This document shows, one piece after another, positions 55,271 to 64,000 of a stretch of DNA of 64,000 nt; the stretch's first letter is position 1, and every line of letters begins with the position of its first letter. The notes below the pieces were generated by a model. The model made no database searches, was not told the DNA's origin, and worked only from the letters and a program-made list of their open reading frames with translations. Origin of the DNA: Metellina segmentata (taxonomy: Eukaryota; Arthropoda; Arachnida; Araneae; Tetragnathidae); contig OX375872.1 in the NCBI GenBank assembly GCA_947359465.1, positions 128,933,337-128,997,336 of the forward strand. Direction: 5' to 3'. Made by a program: the position numbers and the translations under genes.

Positions 55271-55700
55271 CGTTCTAACACCCAATTGCGCAAGCGGACT
55301 GTGCTCCGTTATTTATTGGGCTAATAAGAATCTGACTTCCTGCTTTCTCATCTTTTCTTTTATTGTTGTTTAGGATGTATGGTAGCCGTCATGGGGCTAA
55401 ATGGTTTCGGCTCTAACGATCTCGGTGAATTTCGCCAAAAATATATGCGATATGTTCGTATAATTTTTGCTTGTTCAGTGTGGGTAATCTGTGTCTCATT
55501 TCTGTTCGAGCTACCAGATTTCTTTTCGGCGTGAGTTTGACTAAAATTCGGGTACGATAGCGATTCTCGCGATATCTGATTATTCGTGTTGTGGAGTCTT
55601 CCCGGCCGAAATAAAAGCGCCGATTCGCATAAATCTTTTTCTTGCTTAAGTATTCACGGTGAGTTCAAGAAGTGAAGATGGCTCGTGTATTCAGCTGGGT
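55271..55700. promoter_or_regulatory. Candidate (bidirectional) promoter region
   Basis: More GC-rich and less repetitive than its surroundings, beginning with attgcgcaagcggactgtgc. On the plus strand aataaaagcgccgattcgca at 55609 is followed by a donor-like cacg|gtgagttc at 55659. On the minus strand the region lies just upstream of the two candidate first exons. No transcription start can be proven from sequence. Confidence 0.3.
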
Positions 55701-56430
55701 ACACAGGGCGTTTAGAGCATGGTGTGACGTTGGAGTGTTGCATTCCAGTTATGACGAGCGCTGATTTCCATGTGTCTGCACGTTTTTTCCGGTGGAATTA
55801 ATCAACTTATACGAATTCTTAGTGGTGAGTTTTTCCGAGGACTTTTCGAGATATCCGAGTGTCGACTAACCGTGGATTCATTTCAGCTGTAGATTTTAAC
55901 CCCGCTGGACTATTCTATCACCTTGAAAAGTACATAACACTCAAGTAAAATTGTCCTGAAGGATTGATTCTTTATGCGGCGGTTGCTTTTAAGCGGTTTC
56001 AAATGAAAGCGTTGCGTTTGCAACAATCCAAGCAATTATTAGTGCATATTCCAGGAGTGGTGTGGATAAGAGTATCTTTTTCACAGTCAAATTCAAATCA
56101 ATAGTGTCCAATCTGTGTGCTTTGACAAAATTTGAAAGATTGTTCAGACTACTAAATCATGAGTACTTGAAGTGTCAATTTTGATCTGACTGCCCACGAA
56201 TTATGAGAAATTATGAGAAATATAGGTTTCTCTGGGTTGACTTATCGAAAACGCGAGATTTCAAGGTATTGTCACTATTTACTCAATGAAAATTTTGCAA
56301 ATTTGCCGGTCAACGGCACTCGTGGTTACTTATATCGTCAATGAGGTAAAGCATAAAGTTTTCTACCAACCAAAATAAGGAAATATTATTTATCATGAGC
56401 AAATATCCACACAAGTTACTTGCTCGTGAT
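55701..56430. other. Low-repeat region, no gene recognised
   Basis: A second donor-like ttagtg|gtgagtttttcc is near 55824 on the plus strand. Frames are short and unrecognisable. Confidence 0.4.
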
Positions 56431-57080
56431 ATCTGTTCCAAATTTTCAAATAGTCAAATTTTCTCGTCCAGAAAGTCGCACAAAGCCTCCACAAATCACT
56501 TCAACGATCAGTTCACATTCGCATCATGGAATAATACCACACCAAGTTTTGCAGGAGTATTTCTTCTAGCCAAGATAGGGTGATTTTGAGTGACGGTTTA
56601 ATTCAAACTAATTTGAAGATCAGTTCACAGTCAGTTTATTTGACTACCGATATCGAGAATTGCTAGGAGTTAGCTCTTCCACATAAAGTCTCATTCGTGA
56701 TAGTAAAATTTTAATTAAGTTGAAAACCAGTTCACAGTCCATCCAGCAAGTATTGCGGGAGTTATCTCTTCCTGATAGAATACGCGAGGATCAATCTCAG
56801 CCAAGTTCAAAATAAGTTGAAAATAAGTTCAAAGTCGCCTAACTGACTATCCGAAAGCGAGTATTGCAGGAGTCATCTATTCAAACGTAGGGATTAAAGT
56901 CAAACTAAGTAGAAAATCAGTTCACAGGCGTCCAAATGACCTTCCGACAGAGAATATTGCAGGAGTTCTCTTCTGAACGATACCGATTCAATCTAAGTTC
57001 AATATTCACGGTCACATCACTTGACTGCAAAACTGCAGGAGTTTATCTCTTTTATACCGAGTGAGGATTAACTTCAAATC
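56431..57080. repeat. Tandem array, about 105-bp unit, 6 copies
   Basis: The phrase ttgcaggagttatctcttcc or a variant recurs near 56548, 56660, 56754, 56865, 56952 and 57024. Each is coupled to aagttgaaaatcagttcaca. Confidence 0.8.
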
Positions 57081-57570
57081 CGAGTAGAAAACTCCTCAGC
57101 ATCCGATGAAAGCGTTATCCCAGGACGATATCACGCACTCTGTCAGGGCAGAGGACCGGAATAATCAGCATCCCATCTCGCTCTTCCAGCAGGGAGAAAA
57201 GTGGTTTCGAATCCACTCCGAATTCAGAAAAATCGAGTCTGGTGGGCACTCGCTGAGTGTGACGTCATAATTTTCACGGGCTGCGTCCCACGACGAGAAG
57301 ACAGGATGCCAGCGCGATGGGCCCATCCGGTCCGCGGCCGATGAGAAAGAGGACGCACACCAAAGCTCGACCTCGCTTCTTAATTAGCAACACCTCGGCC
57401 ATTAGAAGAGTCACGTGCTCCCCCCATCCAGACAGGGTGCCCAAATAAACACTTTTGTTAGTCATCATTATCATCGGTCGTTTCCTCCAAAATCTTCGCC
57501 TTGCTGCAGAACGGAACTCGGCGGCTTCTGCTGTGGGTGATACCGCTCCGGTTTATCTGCCAGTGCCGTT
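57081..57570. promoter_or_regulatory. GC-rich island with CRE and E-box sequences
   Basis: The perfect cAMP-response palindrome TGACGTCA lies at 57260-57267 and CACGTG at 57412-57417, within the most GC-rich unique stretch of the window. A minus-strand frame (57474-57274) spans it but shows no known domain. It could be a promoter, an enhancer or an unrecognised exon. Confidence 0.3.
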
Positions 57571-59230
57571 GAGGGTCAGGGATGTTGAGTTGAACGGTTC
57601 TTGAATGTTTCACGACCTATTTGAGAAAATAGTGAGGAAATTGGAAAACAATTTCAATTTAGGGTTTGTACAAAGTTTGTGGATGCTGACCAGCAAGCTG
57701 TGTTGAGCGGCTCTTGAATGATTGACGACCTGTTTGTAAGGATAATGCAGAAATTGATTCACATTTTTTTTTAAATTTTGATTTGCACTAGGATAAAGAA
57801 TGATAACCAGCAGGGTGTATTGAGTGGTTCATGAATGTTCGCCCCCTATTTGAGATGGTGCAGAAATTGATCCAAATTTTGAATTTTGGTTTAGCTCAAG
57901 GGTCAGGGATGTTAACCAGAAGGATAAGTTAAATGGTTCCTGAATGTTTGACGACCTTTTGTTAGTCATCATTATCATCGATCTTTTCCTCGAAAATATT
58001 CGCCTTGCTGCAGAACGGAACTCGGCATGTCCTTCTGCTGTGAGTGATACCGCTCCGGTTTATCTGCCACTTCTGTTGATAGTCAGGGATGTTGATCAGG
58101 AGAATGTGACAAACGCTTCTTGAAAGTTTGAACTACCTATTTGAGCAGATTGTGTAGAAATTGGTTCAAATGGCAATTTTAGATTTGTAATTATCAAGAA
58201 TACTTACACCAGCAGGTTGTTGAAATTTTCAATTTTGGTTTAGCTCAAGGGTCAGGGATGTTAACCAGAAGGATAAGTTAAATGGTTCCTGAATGTTTGA
58301 CGACCTTTTGTTAGTCATCATTATCATCGATCTTTTCCTCGAAAATATTCGCCTTGCTGCAGAACGGAACTCGGCATGTCCTTCTGCTGTGAGTGATACC
58401 GCTCCGGTTTATCTGCCACTTCTGTTGATAGTCAGGGATGTTGATCAGGAGAATGTGACAAACGCTTCTTGAAAGTTTGAACTACCTATTTGAGCAGATT
58501 GTGTAGAAATTGGTTCAAATGGCAATTTTAGATTTGTAATTATCAAGAATACTTACACCAGCAGGTTGTTGAAATTTTCAATTTTGGTTTAGCTCAAGGG
58601 TCAGGGATGTTAACCAGAAGGATAAGTTAAATGGTTCCTGAATGTTTGACGACCTTTTGTTAGTCATCATTATCATCGATCTTTTCCTCGAAAATATTCG
58701 CCTTGCTGCAGAACGGAACTCGGCATGTCCTTCTGCTGTGAGTGATACCGCTCCGGTTTATCTGCCACTTCTGTTGATAGTCAGGGATGTTGATCAGGAG
58801 AATGTGACAAACGCTTCTTGACAGTTTGAACTACCTATTTGAGCAGATTGTGTAGAAATTGGTTCAAATGGCAATTTTAGATTTGTAATTATCAAGTATA
58901 CTTACACCAGCAAGGTTGTTGAAATTTTCAATTTTGGGTTTGTTGAACGGTTCTTCAATGTTTGACGACCTATTTGAGAAGATAGTGTAGAAATTTAGTC
59001 AAATAGTCAATTTCGGGTTTATACAAGGGTCAGGGATGCTAAACAGGTGGTTTCGGTGAATCGTTCTTGAATGATTATAACGTCCTATTTGATAAGATAG
59101 TGCAGAAAATAGATCAAGTTTTCAATTTGAGGTTTCTTCAAAGGTCAGGGATGTTAAACAGATCGTACTGTTCAACGGTTCTTGAATGTTTGTAACGAAT
59201 GGTTTGAGAATATAGTACGCAAATGGTCCA
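57571..59230. repeat. Hierarchical tandem array, including three 349-bp units
   Basis: A short sub-unit with gtcagggatgttaaccag, ggttcttgaatgtttgacga and cctatttgagaagatagtg recurs across the region. Superimposed are three almost identical 349-bp units starting gttagtcatcattatcatcg at 57961, 58310 and 58659. A diverged founder of that block lies at about 57461-57560. Confidence 0.9.
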
Positions 59231-59600
59231 AATGTTTTACTTTGATTTAATAAAAAGGAGCCCAAATTTTAAAAAATTCCAAGGCCCTAGTAATTTGTGA
59301 CTATAGGAATTGGTGCCCTTGTCTCGTGTACTTTATTTAAATGGAAGGTAAGTTAAATAGTTAACATTTTTTATTTTATTATTTTGGTCTGGATTAAATG
59401 TCAGTAATATTAACTGAAACTACTTTAATTAAGTCACTTGCGAAAAACTAGTTTATACTAACTTCAATGTGTTCATTTTATAGAGAAAATATATATAAAC
59501 AAATTTTTTAAGATAAAAGTTTACAATTTTGTTTTAAATTTTGATTTTGCTTGAAAAATATGACTAAACTAAAGTTAATGAAAGATCATAAATATTTTTG
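59231..59600. other. Non-coding spacer
   Basis: AT-rich, no gene seen. Confidence 0.5.
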
Positions 59601-59869
59601 AAAGAGAAATCCACAAAGATGAAAGAAACACAAAGAGATAAGAAGGGAAATGGAAGAATGTAAAAAGAAATAGATTACATTAATATTAATAGAAAAACAT
59701 TAAAAGAAGAGGGGAGATTAACTGAAATCTACAGAGATGAAGATAAATGTCTAAATCGGATATAGAGAAAGAGAAGTAGGTAAAGAGAAATCTAAGAGAA
59801 TATAAAGATAAATGTGTTATGAGATAGAGAGAAGAGAAATGGAGAATCTACCGATATAAAGATAAATGT

Positions 59870-59905
<36 letters not shown>

Positions 59906-59985
59906 GTAAACAAAGAATCTATCAAGATGAAGGTAAATGTGTTGAGAAAGAGAGAGAGAGAGAAAGAAGGGTAAAGAGATATTTT
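59601..59985. repeat. Purine-rich repeat with GA microsatellite
   Basis: Loose repeats of gagaaatctaagaga and gataaatgtg, with GA runs at 59873-59902 and 59949-59964. The Ser/Leu frame on the minus strand is a by-product. Confidence 0.85.
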
Positions 59986-60175
59986 CTTTAAGACATCCAA
60001 TTTTGAACAACCTGCAATCCTCGAACCATTTCCATTTCATATAATGAGGATACTCCTTCGGTCTAATGGAAGAAAATGATAACTACAACGAGAAACACTC
60101 TACACTAAAGCTAAAATGGCTTTTGACTGACTTCCATTTAACCTTTAGCGAAGTTTAGTTTTGGAGGAGAATGAT

Positions 60176-60228
60176 AGGTAGGTAGGTATTTTAAGAACGT
60201 CGCACTGGAGCCACACAACGGGCTATTT
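60176..60228 (-). mobile_element. tRNA-derived SINE, tail only
   Basis: ggtaggtaggtattttaaga then cgtcgcactggagccacaca. Confidence 0.7.
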
Positions 60229-60269
60229 TGAAGGAGAATGAAGAACAATATCCAATTCCTTTTGCCGTA

Positions 60270-60833
60270 CAATAATGGACCGGACAGCAAGATGTGATTA
60301 TATAAGGAAAAGAATACATATTTTAATAGGGAGATGGTCTCCCATGTGCTGCAATTACACTAGAAACCCTTCTGGGCATACTTTCAACAAGGTTTTGATA
60401 CGAAGCTATGGGTACTTGTGCCCATTCGTGCTGCAAGAATGTCGCTGTGGATTTTGCTGTGGATTTGTGCTCAGCTGTGGATTTTGGATGTGATTCCCTG
60501 ATATTCAAGCGTCGCTCTAACTCGTCCCTCAAATGTTTTACGGGATTTGGGTCGGGACTCTGAGCAGGCCAGGGAAGACGTTTTGCATCCATATCTTGAT
60601 ACCACTGCTTGACAGAGGCTGCAACATGACATGGATTGTTATCGTCCTGAAAGTAACATTCGTCTATTCCATAAAATTGTCAGAGCGTAGGATGAACCTG
60701 ATTGTCCAAAATGTTCATGTCGGCGTTCAATTTACCAGGAATAACATGCAAAGTCCCAGGCCATATCACGAAAAACACCCCCAAACAAGTAGTCGGATTT
60801 TATGCAAATCCGCTGGCTGCCGGTCCATTATTG
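60270..60833 (-). mobile_element. Internally deleted Tc1-like element (564 bp)
   Basis: The ends are caataatggaccggacagc at left and, read inversely at right, caataatggaccggcagcc. TA flanks both sides (60268-60269 and 60834-60835). Only the C-terminal half of a transposase remains between them. Confidence 0.8.
60320..60760 (-). pseudogene. Tc1-like transposase, C-terminal half
   Basis: Minus strand: a start-less remnant with GVFFVIWPG near 60770. After a frame change it gives ECYFQDDNNPCHVAASVKQW with the second catalytic Asp, then DMDAKRLPWPAQSPDPNP. The expected PIEHLWDELE motif reads PVKHLRDELE, so the third catalytic Glu is replaced by Lys. An in-frame duplication gives the repeated KSTA around 60440-60475. 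The frame ends at RVSSVIAAHG and the stop near 60320. It is inactive by deletion and by loss of the catalytic Glu. Confidence 0.75.
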
Positions 60834-60993
60834 TAGGGTAGTTTATATATATATATAGTATAAATAGCTGACAATGGAATCCGACAATCAGGAGAGATTT
60901 GTTGATTGCGGTTTTCTTCTGGTGATCTGCAATAGCTTCAGTCCCGTTTATTTCTATCGCTTTAAATGCATACAGTTTCACATTTGTTTTCGA

Positions 60994-61302
60994 GCCGTGG
61001 TATACCGGTTGGAAGAGTAACGGATTAGCAACAGAAGGGATGAGAGTCCGAAACCTACCAAATACCTCTCCATCTTTACGGCCGCGTTAGCCCGGCTGGA
61101 AAAGCAACAGATTAGCGAAGGTTTTGACTTAGAATTCAAAGACCGTTGTGTACAAAGGGGGCTGATGAGCGTTAAATCTGTCGTGGCCTCGAACGTAATC
61201 ACGTTTGCGGAGTGGAAGTTTGAAGAGTGAGGTGCCAGTTCAGGTGTGACCTCGTCATCTGGCCGGGGTTCAAAATTATTTGGTGTTGTCCTCGGATCTT
61301 TC
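60994..61302 (+). mobile_element. tRNA-derived SINE with a duplicated head
   Basis: A first head ggtataccggttggaagagt runs to acctacc near 61060. A second head gcgttagcccggctggaaaa at 61085 then leads into the normal body (gggggctgatgagcgttaaa, gcggagtggaagtttgaaga) and ends at ttggtgttgtcctcggatct. Its tail is replaced by the next SINE. Confidence 0.8.
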
Positions 61303-61390
61303 CGGCCGACCAACCGGTGTATTGGTTAAGGTGTTAACCTCTAGATCGGAAGGTTCCTAGTTCGAATCTGGGTCCGGGCATGTATGTATG
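61303..61390 (+). mobile_element. tRNA-derived SINE, alternative head, complete
   Basis: ccgaccaaccggtgtattgg carries the A-box position. ttaaggtgttaacctctaga and the B box ggttcctagttcgaatctgg follow, then gtccgggcatg. It resembles a tRNA with a long variable stretch. The matching body resumes at about 61985. Confidence 0.8.
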
Positions 61391-61979
61391 TAAACACTTC
61401 AGGGAGTGGGCCAAAAACACAGTAAACAACAGCAAGGCTCAAGCAAAGATAGTGCAGATCATGAAGTACCTAACAGAGAATATCGACATAATCAAACAAT
61501 AGTGCCACATGGCAAATGCTATCACTATGCAACTAAAAACATTAAACTTCCACCTTTGCTCAAATCTTACCAGTGCTGATACCACTTACATCGTTAATAT
61601 TTATACAATAGGCCCCTCAAATTATTTTTTCTATTCTCATGTGTACTTTGTTTAACCCCTGTATGTATAATGTACCCCCTCAAGAAGAGCTCCTACAATT
61701 AACATAGATAAATGGTAATTACACCTGCCAGCGTTCGGCAATAGGTGGCATCACTCCTCATCACAATTGACTAAAGCTCAATTTAACTATCAAAGTAAAA
61801 CATATAAGTCAGAAACCAGCTGCGCAGTTGCTCCTAGAGCAGAAGCGCACAGCCAAGGGTTCGCCTAAAGCTGCCACATTCTGTTACGGTGGGCTCAAAC
61901 CGCTCTTTCCGCAGCGTGTCCATCACAAACCACTTTTACCTGTCCTATTGGACGGGAGGTAAGGGGGACACCTGCGGTG
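61391..61979. other. Insert inside the alternative-head SINE
   Basis: 589 bp of sequence not found elsewhere in the window. One frame reads HFREWAKNTVNNSKAQAKIV, then continues to NIDIIKQ and a stop, with a protein-like, coiled-coil-like composition. It may be the 3' end of a retroelement or gene fragment, but no family is recognised. Confidence 0.35.
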
Positions 61980-62225
61980 TCCAAGCGTATAGTGTAGAGG
62001 CAGCTGGTGCACCTTAAATCTGTCGTGGCCAAAAATCCTCACTTTGGGTTGGTGTGGAAGTTTGGAGAGTGGGGTGCCAGCTCAGGTGTTGCTTCGTCAT
62101 CTGACCGTGGTTCAAAATTACGAGGTGTTGTCCTCGGATCTTTTCCTTAAGGGATTGATCCCGGACCGTCGTCAATAGCCCGTTGTGTTGCTCTAGTACG
62201 ACGTTAACTTATAATTACCAATTAC
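61980..62225 (+). mobile_element. tRNA-derived SINE, body of the alternative-head type
   Basis: gtatagtgtagaggcagctg, cactttgggttggtgtggaa, gcttcgtcatctgaccgtgg and tgttgctctagtacgacgtt. Confidence 0.85.
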
Positions 62226-62312
62226 CTCGGATATTTCCCTTCGGGTTTGATCTCGGAGCTTCGCAAATAGCCCGTTGTGTTGCTCCAGTGCGACGTCAAT
62301 AAAAAATACCAA
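62226..62312 (+). mobile_element. tRNA-derived SINE, 3' fragment
   Basis: cggatatttcccttcgggtt, agcccgttgtgttgctccag and tgcgacgtcaataaa. This tail follows the other SINE subtype (ctccagtgcgacg rather than ctctagtacgacg). Confidence 0.8.
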
Positions 62313-62342
62313 CACTCATTTGCTTTCTTTTCAATAAATTCA

Positions 62343-62632
62343 TCGGAAGGTTCCTGGTTCGAATCCGGGCCCTGGCATGGATGTTTGTAAACGTATGGTG
62401 TAGAGGCGGCTGGTGCACCTTAAATCTGTAGTGGCCGAAAGTCCTCACGTTGGGTTGGCGTGGAAGTTTGGAGAGTGGGGTGCCAGCTCAGGTGTTGCTT
62501 CGTCATCTGACCGGGTTCAAAATTACGAGGTGTTGTCCTCGGATCTTTCCCTTAAGGGACTGATCCCGGACCGTCGTTAATAGCCCGTTGTGTTGCTCTA
62601 GTACGACGTTAACTAAAAATTACCATTACCAT
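62343..62632 (+). mobile_element. tRNA-derived SINE with the alternative head
   Basis: Starts at the B-box half of the alternative head (catcggaaggttcctggttc), then gtatggtgtagaggcggctg, the common body and the tail gctctagtacgacgttaact. It is almost identical to the copy at 51367-51650, so this subtype is younger. Confidence 0.85.
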
Positions 62633-62981
62633 TTTACATCAATAAATTCATCCCGGCCACGATATTTCACATTGAATAACTTCAGGGCACTCTTTGGCTT
62701 CAGATTTCGCAACTACGCCAATCCCTGATGCCAACCTCGCGCTTTCTCGCGTTTCACGAGATTATTCGTGAACCGTAGTGTTCGCGCGGTGTTTGTTTAC
62801 GGTGAATTTAATATTTTGTTGTAACATTTTGTCAAGAGCTCAGCCGATGTGTATTTTAAACTCTTTTTTTTTTATGTAACAGCACTTTCACTTAATATTT
62901 TTTTTGAATCCATAAACAGTCACAGCTTTGACGCCTAATGCCTGAAATTTCCGACGTTTCTATTTAGACTAATTTAAGTAT
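62633..62981. other. Non-coding spacer, partly GC-rich
   Basis: A GC-richer stretch tcgcgctttctcgcgtttca lies near 62737. No frame or domain was recognised. Confidence 0.4.
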
Positions 62982-63236
62982 CGCACCCCGGCAAGAAAAG
63001 TGACACAAGTCAAAAAATAAAAATTGTGTTGTAATGTCATTGAAAAATATGAATGAGGTGACCCAGCGTGTTATATTACTATTCTATTGAATTTAATAGA
63101 AGTTACCACCATAAATACTTACCTAAAATTTAAAAGAAGCTTATACTATTTCAATATAAGTTTTATAGTATCCTTTAAGTTGATGTTTCTCAAATTCTGC
63201 TATTTTTAGTTGTAACACTTTTCTTGCCGGGGTGCG
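62982..63236. mobile_element. Short inverted-repeat element (MITE, 255 bp)
   Basis: The termini cgcaccccggcaagaaaagt at 62982 and their exact inverse ending at 63236 are about 21 bp long. GTAT precedes the left end and follows the right end, a possible target duplication. The interior is AT-rich and non-coding. Confidence 0.8.
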
Positions 63237-64000
63237 GTATGTGTTTAAATATAACAATGTTGTTACGTGTTACAAAATTTACTACAAGTTTTGTAATTTG
63301 AAATGTGACATATTAGTGAATTTTTTGTTCGTTTCTTATATTTAAAGAACTAGCTTATACTACTTTTACACACAATATTCTCAAGATTACGTTATTAGGT
63401 TTGCTGTCTTTACAAGATTTTCTGAATCTACTTGTGAACAACCTTTGTGACTCGTATATTTTTTTTATTGGTTGCATGAATAAGGAATAGAAAAATGTTT
63501 GGCAGAAGAGAACTTGATTTAGAAGAATAATACCACTTACAATATATGTTTACTATTGAAACTGCATGTTTTCCCATTTGTTGCAGTTTAATCTTGTGGC
63601 AGAACGTAGCACCCATTTCAAAAGTGAAATGCTGAAATGAAGGAAAATTAAGAAGTAGTACGTTTAAATTAGTACTTTTAAAGATAACTCAAAGAAAAAT
63701 TCTTGTTAAAAAGTGTATCAATCCTGATGCGCATTGTCTGTAATAAGACTTGCATTTTTTAAAAAAAAGGAATTTTTTTAATATTTAATTTAGTTATCAT
63801 CAAAATTCTACTTTTATCCAGTTGGGGGGGGGGCACTTGCTTCCCTATCATAATTTCATGCTCATACAAAATAACACATGAACAAATCTAAACCAAATTT
63901 TCAGCATTTAGTCTGTGTCTGTAATCTATTTTGCAATTACCTTTTTCACAACGTATGTACCCATTTTTTTTTACTATTTTGTATTTCCATATTTAATTGT
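63237..64000. other. Non-coding, no gene seen
   Basis: AT-rich sequence with a G run at 63824-63832. No reading frame with a recognised domain. Confidence 0.5.

Noticed and set aside
59792..60040. Ser/Leu-rich frame
   Set aside because: Produced by GA microsatellites read on the opposite strand.
61303..61380. Functional tRNA gene
   Set aside because: It has A- and B-box-like sequences but no complete cloverleaf with a matched acceptor stem, and it is joined to the SINE body in other copies.

Overview
The window is non-coding-rich, AT-rich eukaryotic DNA, most likely from an arthropod and possibly a chelicerate. The reasons are one multi-exon receptor gene of the arthropod moody/Tre1 type, large introns packed with satellites, and a dense load of Tc1/mariner, hAT, piggyBac-type, Harbinger-like and Helitron DNA transposons plus a tRNA-derived SINE. 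There are no bacterial genes, operons or CRISPR arrays. The species assignment is inference.

The only convincing protein-coding gene runs on the minus strand. Its three coding exons are at 23862-23452, 15917-15516 and 9744-9448. All junctions are phase 0 with GT/AG sites, and together they encode a rhodopsin-class GPCR of about 369 residues: seven membrane segments, NRY in place of DRY, CYLP in TM6 and NPVIY in TM7. Drosophila moody and Tre1 act in blood-brain-barrier septate-junction organisation and in germ-cell migration. An acceptor 20 bases before the first ATG implies upstream non-coding exon(s). Two tandem copies of a candidate minus-strand first exon, each ending AG|GTAAGA, lie at 54707-54960 and 55020-55270. 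Beside them is a GC-richer candidate promoter region at 55.3-55.7 kb.

Region by region: 0.5-2.6 kb holds a dead Tc1 element split by a 684-bp fold-back hAT-type element. 3.5-15.4 kb holds the last coding exon and a series of unrelated local tandem arrays. 15.5-24 kb holds exons 2 and 1, a 660-bp palindromic microsatellite and a large intronic array. 24.06-25.45 kb is a full-length but broken Tc1 element. 26-36 kb has a pseudogene of a transposon-associated protein, paired SINEs, an internally deleted mariner, a Harbinger-like element and two non-autonomous Helitrons. 36-42 kb is a nested stack of SINEs and short inverted-repeat elements. 42.9-48.1 kb is mostly satellite. 48.5-49.2 kb is a Buster-type hAT remnant. 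50.5-51.7 kb and 60-62.6 kb are SINE clusters. 53.5-59.2 kb contains AT-rich and hierarchical tandem repeats, including a 349-bp unit in three near-identical copies.

Two features stand out. First, the arrays beside exons 1 and 3 of the receptor contain copies of the exon ends themselves: a splice donor in one case, the C-terminal coding tail with a polypyrimidine-AG in the other. Second, one SINE body is attached to different tRNA-like heads, and its tail has also been amplified into a satellite.
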